Source of the DNA: Nitrososphaerota archaeon
GTDB lineage: Archaea > Thermoproteota > Nitrososphaeria > Nitrososphaerales > Gagatemarchaeaceae
Direction: 5' to 3'
DNA: 64,000 nt
Assembly: GCA_016200045.1 (NCBI GenBank)
Contig: JACQFN010000016.1
Span: 62,001 to 126,000, forward strand
Shown here one piece after another: positions 43,633 to 51,613 of this stretch. The translations under genes and the position numbers were made by a program. The stretch's first letter is position 1; each line of letters opens with the position of its first letter. The notes under the pieces were generated by a model. The model was given only the letters and a program-made list of their open reading frames with translations. It did no database searches and had not been told where the DNA came from.

Positions 43633-44274
43633 ATGTCCGTAGCATCAGGGTCGAGCGTTCTCCCGACCAAGATAGAGCTCATCGGAACAAGGAGACGCCT
43701 CGCGACGGCGCGGAGGGTCAAGAAGGTCCTCGATGACAAGAGGGACGTTCTCCTCAAGAGGCTCGACGAAATAATCCAGCAGGCCAGCCAGGCCAGGGAC
43801 GAGATCTCCCAGCCCCTGGCTGACGCCTACCTCGCGCTGTACGACGCGTACCTGACGCTGGGCCCGATGAGGCTGGAGGGGATTGCCGCGAACACCCCGC
43901 CTCTGGTCGACGCAGAAGTGATGGTCAGGAGGATAGTCGACGTCGACGTGCCCTCGATCAAACTTTCCGAGAAGGAAATGGGGATGACGTACGGCTTCGC
44001 CGACACCAACGTGGCCGTAGACAGAGCCTCCCGTCAGATGAGGAAGGTCTTACCCTCGATATTCCGGGCCGCCGAGTTCGAGAACGCTATTTTCAGGCTC
44101 GCCAAGGAGCTCGAGAAGACGCAGCGACTGCTCAACGCGCTCGAGTACATGATCATACCGCGCTACGAGGGCTCCATCCGATACATCCAGCAGACCCTGG
44201 AGGAGAGGGAAAGAGAGGAGTTCACCAGGCTCAAACACGTAAAAAAGGTGCTCGAGAGGAAGGCGGGAGCATGA
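43633..44274 (+). CDS. atpD: V/A-type ATPase subunit D
   Basis: The 213-residue helical protein matches subunit D, the central shaft: LPTKIELIGTRRRLATARRVKKVLDDKRDVLLKRL at the N-terminus and QRLLNALEYMIIPRYEGSIRYIQQTLEEREREEFTRLKHVKKVLE at the C-terminus, a long antiparallel coiled coil. It starts 6 bp after atpB and overlaps the following small ORF. Confidence 0.97.
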   Translation: MSVASGSSVLPTKIELIGTRRRLATARRVKKVLDDKRDVLLKRLDEIIQQASQARDEISQPLADAYLALYDAYLTLGPMRLEGIAANTPPLVDAEVMVRRIVDVDVPSIKLSEKEMGMTYGFADTNVAVDRASRQMRKVLPSIFRAAEFENAIFRLAKELEKTQRLLNALEYMIIPRYEGSIRYIQQTLEEREREEFTRLKHVKKVLERKAGA

Positions 44275-44408
44275 GCGGGGACATCGTCGACAAGCCGTTC
44301 AGGGAGGCGGAGGACCAAGTCGAATCGGCCCACAAGCAGGCGGTGGCGGAGCTGAAGGCTAAGGTCCGGAAGGCGAAGGAAGAGGCTCTGAAGAAGGTCG
44401 GCTCCTAG
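44271..44408 (+). CDS. Small coiled-coil ORF at the end of the ATPase operon (45 residues)
   Basis: ATG 44271 overlaps the atpD stop (ATGA). The 45-residue product is highly charged and helical: FREAEDQVESAHKQAVAELKAKVRKAKEEALKK. It has the same Ala/Lys/Glu style as the stalk subunit H, so it could be an accessory stalk peptide, but no homologue is known to me. The last 50 bp overlap the convergent membrane-protein gene. Confidence 0.55.
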   Translation: MSGDIVDKPFREAEDQVESAHKQAVAELKAKVRKAKEEALKKVGS

Positions 44409-44634
44409 CCCCCGCGCCGCGCGCAACCAATCGTCGAATCACTTTCACAAGTATCGCTATCGAGAGCAGGAATCCCGCGGTCGAGAAAGCTATGGCAAGA
44501 ATCGTCTTCGAGTACCCCACCTGTTCGCCTACGAAGTACCCAAGGTATACCCCCGCTATAACGAGCGGCGCGATTACGGCCGGAGTCACGACCATGACGG
44601 TGACGAGAAGCCGATTGCCTTTGGACTCGGACAC
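44359..44634 (-). CDS. Two-helix membrane protein, possibly AtpI/AtpZ-like
   Basis: The 91-residue product has two membrane helices (VTPAVIAPLVIAGVYLGYFVGEQVG and ILAIAFSTAGFLLSIAILVKVIRRL) with a hairpin layout like AtpZ/AtpI accessory proteins of ATP synthases. It is convergent with the ATPase operon rather than in it, so the link is weak. GTG 44634 has a TATA-like tttaac at about 44662-44668. The C-terminus is Ser/Pro-rich. Confidence 0.55.
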   Translation of the reverse strand: MSESKGNRLLVTVMVVTPAVIAPLVIAGVYLGYFVGEQVGYSKTILAIAFSTAGFLLSIAILVKVIRRLVARGAGARSRPSSEPLPSPSGP

Positions 44635-44704
44635 GGCAGAGACGCGCGGATTTCGGCGACGTTAAATCATTTGTGAAGTCCGGCGCTCCCCCGACGCTCG
44701 GCCC

Positions 44705-47700
44705 CTACTCACACTTGCTGTAGCCGCAGTTGCCGCACTTGTAACATCCGTTCTCAAAGATGAGCGCATTCTCGTGACAGTCGGGACAGGTCCCTCCCAT
44801 GGATGTGCGCCTCGTCTGAGATTGCTCCATAATGTTGTCCGACTGCTTTACCACCTGGTTCATTGTCAGGAGCTCGAGCGCCTTCGCGACAGCGTCGGGG
44901 ATCGACATCAGCTGTATCCCCTCGTCCCATGAGACGTACTTCCCCTTGATCCCCTTGAGAGTGGATATCGCGCTCTTCACGTCCCCGCCGTGCTGAAGGT
45001 ATAGGCTGATGAGCCTCCCGAGCGCCTCTGCGTCTGCTTTCTCGTCCCCACCGGACTTGCCGAGGGTGACGAACACCTCCTTCAGCTCCCCGTTGACCAG
45101 GTTCCCCGTGAGGTAGAGCCCCCCCTGCGGCAGCTTGAGCTTCAGGGTCCTCCCCTCCATCATCTTGGGCCTTTCGAAGGGGGCCTTCGCCGCCTGCGTC
45201 TTCTTTACGACCTTCTCCGTCTCGAGGATACCTTCTCTGCTCCCCTCCCGGTAGACGGTTATCCCCTTGCACCCCATCTTCCACGCGAGCATGTAGATCC
45301 GCTCGACCTCTTCGGTGGTAATCTCCTGGGGGAGGTTGACCGTGCTCGAGATGGCGGTGTCGATGTGCTTCTGAATCGTCGCCTGCATCTTGACCCTCAT
45401 CTCCGGCTTGATCTGGTGGGACGTAACGAAATAATTCGGGAGCTGCCCCTCGTCCCTCACACCCGTGACCCCCATGAAGTCCTTCACCAGCGGGTGGAAG
45501 ACCTTGAACTCCCCCTCGCTGAGGGACTTGCTCCGCCTTGTGTATGACAGAGCGAAGACCGGTTCCACCCCGCTCGAGCATCCAGCGAGGATCGACCCGG
45601 AACCCACCGGCGGGACCGTCGTCACGGCCGCATTCCTGATCCCCTGAGCCCTTATCTTGTCCTTTACCCTCTCGTCGAGCCTCGAGATGAACGGCTGGGC
45701 GAGATGCTTCTCAGCGTCGAAAGCGGGGAAGCTCCCCTTCTCCTTCCCGAGTTCGCTCGAGTAGTCATAAATCACATTCTTGACCCTCTCGAACAGGTGG
45801 TCCACGAACCCGATTGTGGAGTCTTCGTCGTACTTCAGGCCCAGCTTGATTAGCATGTCTCCCAGGCCCGTTATCCCGACCCCGATTCTCCTGCTCCAGA
45901 GGGACGCTTCCTTCTGCTGCGGGAGGGGGTGCCTGTCCGCGTTGTAGTCCAGGACGTTGTCCAGGAACCTGACCGCGTACTGCGTCGCCTTCGTGAGCGA
46001 TTCCCAGTCTATGCTCGCGCGCTCAGTGAACGGCTCCTTCACGAAAGCGCTGAGGTTGACAGACCCAAGGCAGCAGCACCCGTAGCTTTCCAGAGTTTGT
46101 TCCGAACAGCCCCTGCTGACATAGCCGTTTGTAATCCACGTGTCTGTCGCCTCTTCGAAGAGATCGTAGACCGTCTCCTTCCCTAGATACGAGATGCTCT
46201 TGATTCTTGTCGAATCGGAGTCAGACCCGAAGGTCATGTCTCTGACCCTCTCCAACCTCGCCTGCTTGGCGGGATGCGACAACCGGAACATCTCGGAGAA
46301 CTTCTTCAGGTCGCTTCCATAGAGAGTCAGGTGATAGGCATCGTGTTTGAGGACTACCTCTCTACCTAGAATCTTGGTCGCTTTGCCCTTGCGGGCACTC
46401 CTGTATATCTTAGGGCTCATACCGTAGAACTGCAAGACCAGCCTTGTTTGCTCGAGCAGCCTTTTGCTTGTGGACGAGAGTCTCATACATGGATTCGATG
46501 GGTTCAGATCCACGTCCCCATCGGTCGAAAAGAGACCATCCATCAGCCCTGCGTGAAACTCAATGTTGCTGTTGATGTATTCCATCGGCATCTCCTTCTG
46601 TGAAGCCTTTGCCGGCCGCAGAAGAGTGCGCTGCGTGACGAAGTCCGTCCCATCCTTGTAGAGATAGACGTAAGCCGAGTTGCTCCTTGTGTCGGGAGAG
46701 ACTGCTATCCTGGGTGCTATCACCGAGAACTTCTCGACCAGGCAAGTGTTCCACTCTGTCTCCCTCTTGTCGGACGCCACCTTCGCCTGCCCGTTTCTGA
46801 CCACAGCCTCAGAGATGCTCCCGTCCCCCAGCAGGGCTCCGATCATGAACCCGAAGTCCCTGTCCTGAATCCCGTGAGTTTCGACCTCTTCTGTGGGAGG
46901 CGCATTTACCTTTCCCACCCTGACGAGGTCTCCGACCCGGAGCTCGCCGACCCTCCGTTCCTTACCCCAGAACTTGTCGAACTTCTGGGCGTCCCTCGAC
47001 TGGATAGGCCTGGTGTGGAAGACATGACCGGGCGTTACATCTATCGATCCCCCGTCCGTGAATTCCACGTGATACACGTCGACCCCTTCAGTCCTTTCCA
47101 CTTTGGTTATCGGCCTGACTGAGCCGTATGCTGTGACAATCTGGTCTCCTTCTGCAAGGGAATCAGTCCGTCGCCAGCCGCTTGGGGTGCGGGTCAGTGT
47201 CTCCCCCGTCACACACGGGTTGACCCCCTGGACCTCCATCCCGTTGTACTCCGTGGTCGACTCCCTCTTCATGGCGTCCCAGAATATCACCCCCGGCTCT
47301 GCCGACTCCCACGCCCCGCGTATCAGGGACTTCCAGACCTCCCTGGCCCTCACAGTCCTGACCAGCTCGGCTTTCTCGTTCTTGAACCTGAGGAGGAAGT
47401 CTCCGTCCGACTCCACAGCTCTCATGAAGTCATCGGTGATCTTCACCGAGATGTTGGCGTAGTTCACTCTCTTCAGGTCGCGCTTGACGTTGATGAAGTC
47501 CATGACATCCGGGTGGTCCACCCTGATGGTGATCATCAGTGCTCCGCGCCTGCCCGCCTGTCCGATGGTCCCGGTCGTCGTGGAAAGGAGTTCCATGAAT
47601 GAGACCGAGCCCGAGCTGTAGATGGCAGAGTTGTTCACCGGCGCCCCCCTGGGCCTCAGGACGGAGATGTCTGTCCCGACCCCTCCCCCGAAGCTGTATG

Positions 47701-49216
47701 TCCGCGCCGCCTCCTTGCACCAGTCGAATATCGCCTCGATCGAGTCTTCTCTTATCTTGAAGAAGTAACAGTTCCCTGTGAGGATTCCGTTACCTATGGT
47801 GAACGTGTGTGTCTCTGGTTCGGTGCAACAGTAGACTTCTCTTTCCTCGTTCAGAGGGATGACTTCCTTGACCCTCACATGGTTTCCGACCTTCACAGTG
47901 ATTCTTCTCTTGGAGAATCTCTCTCTGTGGTCGCCTCTCAACAGGTCTGCCTCATTGATTGAGAATTTCGAGATGTTGAAGCGATAGAGGGGTGCTTCCC
48001 TTCCATCATACGGGTCCCTTTCTCTCGACCTGAAGATCTTGTTGGGAAACATCCCTACCCTCACAAGTTGTTCCCGAATCACTTTCAGGTCAGCTAGATT
48101 GGCCTGGTCTACCCCGACCTGGCCATTGGACGAGCAGTGGCCCTCGGTCGCGATGAGGCCCGCTATGAACCCATACCAGTATGAAGCAGAGACCTCGGTT
48201 GGCGGAATCTCCTTGAGATTGAACTTGGACCTGATGCCGCCAACGTGTATTGCTCCTTTGAGCGCCGGGTTCTTCCCTGAATACTCCACAAAGTGCCCGT
48301 ACCCTCTCAGGTGGGCGACCAGATCCCTGTCTCCACCGAAGAGGTAAACTCCGTAGGTGGTAGCCGCGGAATTCCTGGAGCCATCTCCATAGATTACTCC
48401 ATGGACGACGCCATCTCTGAATTCTTGGTTGGTCTCTGGCCTATCAGGCAGGGAGACGAAGAGACTCTTTCCCTCCAGAGAGACTGTCGTGACCTTCGAT
48501 GGCCTCTGCTTGCTGTGGTAGAATATCGGCCACTCATGATTGGCGGTCGCGACGAACTCGTCCCCTGTCCTGAGGACGACTCTGTAGATTGGCTGTCTTC
48601 CGTACGAGCTGAACTTTACCAGCCTCCAACCGCTCTTGGTCAGGATTTCTACCTCCTTGCCCACTATTTCTCTTATCCTGGCTTTGCTCACCGTGGTTGC
48701 CACCTGCTTGGATTCGGAAATCAACGAGTTGTTGCGGCCCAGCAGCTGTCTTGTGGTCTCAACATTTTCTCTCACGATGACCTCAGTGTCTCCGTCGAGG
48801 CAGTTGAGCAGCGTAGATTTTCTCGGCTGCCCCGCACCGAAGAGTATCCTCCCTCCTGGAACGAACCGGTAGTCCTGAAGCAGCCAGTAGAACTTCGCCG
48901 TCCACTCCTTCCTCTTCTCATCATCTTTCTCAGGGATAGCGAGCTCCTTCGCGACCCTTCGCCAAAGGTCGTCGGGGACCTTCTCCACCTGCAGGCCGTG
49001 CTGGTCTCTCAGGGCGTACTTTTCGTAGAAGACTCTTGCGCGCAGTTCATCTCCTCCGAACGCGGCAAGGGTCTCTGACGGGAGCTTGACCTCTCCCTTC
49101 GGTCCTCCGACATTCGGAGAGTCGCGTGGTTGTTCAACTATTGACGTCATAACGTTAGTCTGGACCCCATCGTCCGCAATATATATTTCACCCTTGGCTG
49201 ATTCAAAGTTCACCAT
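44705..49216 (-). CDS. nrdJ: Adenosylcobalamin-dependent (class II) ribonucleotide reductase with two inteins
   Basis: The 1503-residue precursor carries about 790 residues of class II reductase: LLQDYRFVPGGRILFGAG, NCYFFKIREDSIEAIFDW, SFGGGVGTDISVLRPRGAPV, the active-site NPCSEQ, GCCCLGSVNLSAF, and ILAGCSSGVEPVFALSYTRR. The zinc-ribbon tail is CPDCHENALIFENGCYKCGNCGYSKC. It reduces ribonucleotides using B12. Inteins split it exactly before two redox cysteines: the N-terminal one (NCYF) and the thiyl-radical Cys (NPC). The regulator-like NrdD homologue lies 87 bp upstream on the same strand. Confidence 0.96.
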   Translation of the reverse strand: MVNFESAKGEIYIADDGVQTNVMTSIVEQPRDSPNVGGPKGEVKLPSETLAAFGGDELRARVFYEKYALRDQHGLQVEKVPDDLWRRVAKELAIPEKDDEKRKEWTAKFYWLLQDYRFVPGGRILFGAGQPRKSTLLNCLDGDTEVIVRENVETTRQLLGRNNSLISESKQVATTVSKARIREIVGKEVEILTKSGWRLVKFSSYGRQPIYRVVLRTGDEFVATANHEWPIFYHSKQRPSKVTTVSLEGKSLFVSLPDRPETNQEFRDGVVHGVIYGDGSRNSAATTYGVYLFGGDRDLVAHLRGYGHFVEYSGKNPALKGAIHVGGIRSKFNLKEIPPTEVSASYWYGFIAGLIATEGHCSSNGQVGVDQANLADLKVIREQLVRVGMFPNKIFRSRERDPYDGREAPLYRFNISKFSINEADLLRGDHRERFSKRRITVKVGNHVRVKEVIPLNEEREVYCCTEPETHTFTIGNGILTGNCYFFKIREDSIEAIFDWCKEAARTYSFGGGVGTDISVLRPRGAPVNNSAIYSSGSVSFMELLSTTTGTIGQAGRRGALMITIRVDHPDVMDFINVKRDLKRVNYANISVKITDDFMRAVESDGDFLLRFKNEKAELVRTVRAREVWKSLIRGAWESAEPGVIFWDAMKRESTTEYNGMEVQGVNPCVTGETLTRTPSGWRRTDSLAEGDQIVTAYGSVRPITKVERTEGVDVYHVEFTDGGSIDVTPGHVFHTRPIQSRDAQKFDKFWGKERRVGELRVGDLVRVGKVNAPPTEEVETHGIQDRDFGFMIGALLGDGSISEAVVRNGQAKVASDKRETEWNTCLVEKFSVIAPRIAVSPDTRSNSAYVYLYKDGTDFVTQRTLLRPAKASQKEMPMEYINSNIEFHAGLMDGLFSTDGDVDLNPSNPCMRLSSTSKRLLEQTRLVLQFYGMSPKIYRSARKGKATKILGREVVLKHDAYHLTLYGSDLKKFSEMFRLSHPAKQARLERVRDMTFGSDSDSTRIKSISYLGKETVYDLFEEATDTWITNGYVSRGCSEQTLESYGCCCLGSVNLSAFVKEPFTERASIDWESLTKATQYAVRFLDNVLDYNADRHPLPQQKEASLWSRRIGVGITGLGDMLIKLGLKYDEDSTIGFVDHLFERVKNVIYDYSSELGKEKGSFPAFDAEKHLAQPFISRLDERVKDKIRAQGIRNAAVTTVPPVGSGSILAGCSSGVEPVFALSYTRRSKSLSEGEFKVFHPLVKDFMGVTGVRDEGQLPNYFVTSHQIKPEMRVKMQATIQKHIDTAISSTVNLPQEITTEEVERIYMLAWKMGCKGITVYREGSREGILETEKVVKKTQAAKAPFERPKMMEGRTLKLKLPQGGLYLTGNLVNGELKEVFVTLGKSGGDEKADAEALGRLISLYLQHGGDVKSAISTLKGIKGKYVSWDEGIQLMSIPDAVAKALELLTMNQVVKQSDNIMEQSQTRRTSMGGTCPDCHENALIFENGCYKCGNCGYSKCE
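46109..47215 (-). other. Intein 2 of NrdJ (369 residues), non-canonical C-terminus
   Basis: It starts with Cys (CVTGETLTRTPSGW, block A), has block B SIDVTPGHVFHTRP, and LAGLIDADG motifs FMIGALLGDGSIS and LMDGLFSTDGDVD. It is inserted at NP|C, so the +1 residue is the thiyl-radical Cys of CSEQ. The C-terminal end reads DTWITNGYVSRG before CSEQ: the usual final Asn is Gly, the penultimate residue is Arg, and the block F His is Asp. Asn cyclisation is therefore impossible by the standard mechanism. Confidence 0.88.
47771..48802 (-). other. Intein 1 of NrdJ (344 residues)
   Basis: It starts with Cys (CLDGDTEVIVREN), has block B EFVATANHEWPIFY, LAGLIDADG motifs VHGVIYGDGSRNS and FIAGLIATEGHCSS, and ends HTFTIGNGILTGN before extein CYFF. 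The final Asn and the +1 Cys are present; the penultimate residue is Gly instead of His, which is tolerated in some inteins. It is inserted before the N-terminal redox-active Cys of the reductase. Confidence 0.93.
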
Positions 49217-49303
49217 CCAGCAGCGTTTAGAATGAGCACCCCTGCGACATGAGACATGCCCCTGTGAACTCTTTTTGACAGGAACTCTATGCGATTAGCC
49301 CTG

Positions 49304-51391
49304 TCAGACGGCCGTCGAATATTGGACGCTGGCCACTGATTTGCAGCGTCTGCACCTGGTCGCGTTCTGCGGGAGCTTGGCGCCGCAGTTCTTGCAGACG
49401 GAAATGAGCCTGTCCACCTTGAAGTAAGGAATCTTGGACGTCGCGTTCAGGATCAGGTTGTATATCCCCCTAACCTCCTCGGCCGAGCCCTCCAGGGTCA
49501 CCGACAGTCCTCCGTGCAGTCCGGCCGAAAGCTTGGTGATGTAGTCTGTCTTTTCCAGGTTCTCGAGGTCGGCGAGCGTGAGCCTCGGAGCCTGCGTGTA
49601 GGCCCCCTTCTGCAAGGGCTGTAGGTTCGCCTTCCCATACTTCTCCGAGTCGAGCGTGGCCAGCCTCTGCGCTCCGTCCAGGTCCAGCATGGCCACCCCG
49701 AGCCTGTCGATCTTCGTGGATTTCTCGGTCGCTTTCTCCGTCGCCGTCTCAATGATCTTCAGGGCCAGCTCGTTCCTCGACCCAGTGGTCGGGTCCCGTA
49801 TCAGGCTCGCCAAGGTTTCGTCGAGGCCCACTAGGTTCATCATGAGCGGCATGGTGTCCGAGGTGACGGCGTCCGACCCCGCTGCGAGGGCCGGCAGAAG
49901 TCCTCTTTTCAGGGTCCTTTCGATGAGCCTCCTCCGGGTCGAGAGGGCGTCGGCGGCGGTCCCGATGAGAAGGGCGAGCTTCGCCCTGAAGTACGTCTCG
50001 TCCTGGTTGGAGTCGTAGGCGAGCCGCGGAAGGTTCAGGCTCAGCCCGTGAAGCACGTTGACGTTGTCCGCCTGCGACTCCTGGGTCAAGATGTTGGCGT
50101 TGAGGCCCAGGAAGCTCCTTCTCTGGTCCGACGAGAAGAAGGCTATCCTCCCGCCGTTGAATATTATCGACGCGGCGTCCTTGAGCGTCTTCGTCTCATC
50201 GACACGGTTAGGCTTCGCCAGAAGCAGTCTCACGTCGGGCCTCGGGGTCTCCTCGACGAAGCTCCTGTAGGCGCCTAGGGCAGCGTCAAGGGTCTTGTCC
50301 ATGACCTCTCTTCCGACCTCGTCGTGCCTGTACGGGTTGAGTTCTAGACTGATGGACGGGAGGGTCGAACCTGCGATGGGCGAAGTCAGCGTCTCTAGGA
50401 ATCGGAGGAGGACTGATTCGAGTTCCCTCTTCCCCCTGGACTTGCAGAACGGAGCGAGGTACTGCAGGAAATTCTTGAACGTAACCTCGTCGGACGCCTC
50501 CCGCGACAGCATCGACGAAAGGTCCAGGACGATGTTCAGCGCCCTCTCCGCGTTCTCCGGGCTCGGGATCATGGAAGCGTTGACAATCCTCCCCCGCGGG
50601 TTCAGCCCCGCGCTCCTGACCGAGAGCAGGTCTACGAAGACCGTGTCCGGTGTGAGCCCCCACGAACCAGCGTTTGTTATGTGGATGTCCCCCGACAGGT
50701 GCGCGTCCGCGACGTCCCGAGGGAGCTGCTCCAGCAGGAGGTACTCTGAGAACACCTGCCTCCCGGTCTGGCGGACCAGGGACTCCACGTTCCCTCCGTC
50801 GTCCCCGGCCTTCCCGAGGAGCGCCGTGACGTCGTAGATTGGCATCCCGAGCCTGGTCAGCTTGTGCCTGTACTCCTCCATGCTGTGCTCGACGAGAAGC
50901 GCGTTCACTATCTCCCTGATCAGAGGGGCGGTCAGGTACTGCGTCTGGAACTTGTACAGCCTCGACTCTGTCTCGCTCGTGATTTTCTGTGCAAGCTCTA
51001 CCGGCATTCCTGCCTCTTTCACCAGCGACTGGAGGATCTTGTTTGCGTTGAACTCCTCCATCGTCTGATGAGACGTCCTGACGTAGAGCTTACCGCTCTC
51101 GACCAGGGACTGTTCCTCGATCTGCCTGGTCAGGTTGAGGACGAGCCGCCCCAGGTTGGTCACCGTGTACTTCCTCTCCTGCCTGTTCAGCTGTATCAGC
51201 AACTGCTTGACGAGCTTTCTCAGGTGGTAGGCGAATTTCCCCGATTCTTTCTTTGACTTGAACCCCGCGAGGGTCTTCAGCGCGCTGTAGGTCAGGGGGC
51301 CCTTGATGTTCAGTATGCGGAGAATCTCCAAGCGCTGAGGGGAAGCAATGACCGAATAGATCGTCTTGACCCTTCTAGGAGCTGCCTGCAA
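49304..51391 (-). CDS. HTH + ATP-cone + inactive NrdD-like protein, putative nucleotide-sensing regulator
   Basis: The 695-residue protein has an ArsR-like helix-turn-helix (SPQRLEILRILNIKGPLTYSALKTL, about residues 15-90) and an ATP-cone (TMEEFNANKILQSLVKEAG to YRHKLTRLGMPIYDV). A long NrdD-like domain follows, with HLSGDIHITNAGSWGLTPDTVF, GLSLNLPRLAYDS and NLVGLDETLASLI. It ends in a zinc ribbon, CKNCGAKL...CRRC. The NrdD catalytic Cys pair (CCRL) is absent and there is no C-terminal glycyl-radical motif. TTG 51391 follows a TATA-like gttaaata at about 51417-51424; GTG 51427 is possible. It sits just upstream of nrdJ. Confidence 0.85.
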   Translation of the reverse strand: MQAAPRRVKTIYSVIASPQRLEILRILNIKGPLTYSALKTLAGFKSKKESGKFAYHLRKLVKQLLIQLNRQERKYTVTNLGRLVLNLTRQIEEQSLVESGKLYVRTSHQTMEEFNANKILQSLVKEAGMPVELAQKITSETESRLYKFQTQYLTAPLIREIVNALLVEHSMEEYRHKLTRLGMPIYDVTALLGKAGDDGGNVESLVRQTGRQVFSEYLLLEQLPRDVADAHLSGDIHITNAGSWGLTPDTVFVDLLSVRSAGLNPRGRIVNASMIPSPENAERALNIVLDLSSMLSREASDEVTFKNFLQYLAPFCKSRGKRELESVLLRFLETLTSPIAGSTLPSISLELNPYRHDEVGREVMDKTLDAALGAYRSFVEETPRPDVRLLLAKPNRVDETKTLKDAASIIFNGGRIAFFSSDQRRSFLGLNANILTQESQADNVNVLHGLSLNLPRLAYDSNQDETYFRAKLALLIGTAADALSTRRRLIERTLKRGLLPALAAGSDAVTSDTMPLMMNLVGLDETLASLIRDPTTGSRNELALKIIETATEKATEKSTKIDRLGVAMLDLDGAQRLATLDSEKYGKANLQPLQKGAYTQAPRLTLADLENLEKTDYITKLSAGLHGGLSVTLEGSAEEVRGIYNLILNATSKIPYFKVDRLISVCKNCGAKLPQNATRCRRCKSVASVQYSTAV

Positions 51392-51463
51392 GATGGCCGA
51401 CGCGTCGGGGTCAATTGTATTTAACACTATGATAACAGAAGTTAATCAGGAGTCATGCAAGGA

Positions 51464-51585
51464 TGGGGTCGCCCGGATTTGAACCGGGGGTCTTCAGCGC
51501 TCTTGCGCAGGGTCCCAAGGCTGAAAGCCTAGACCAGACTAGCCCCTCGAAGGCACGCGCCCTGCAAGGCCTAGCCGACGACCCA
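51464..51585 (-). tRNA. tRNA-Pro (TGG) with two introns
   Basis: Exons are 51585-51571, 51538-51514 and 51499-51464 (76 nt joined); anticodon stem TCAGC/GCTGA, anticodon TGG, T-arm CCCGG/CCGGG. Intron 2 (14 nt, 51513-51500, at 37/38) has central helix CTTG/CAAG with bulges GGA and AGC. Intron 1 (32 nt, 51570-51539) lies in the D-loop after position 15: inner stem CCTTG/CGAGG, central helix GGCT/GGCT with two G-T pairs, bulges AGG and AGT. The first acceptor pair is T1-C72, a mismatch. No CCA is encoded. Confidence 0.9.
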
Positions 51586-51613
51586 ACAAAGTCCGCTTCT
51601 TCGTCTGACGTAG

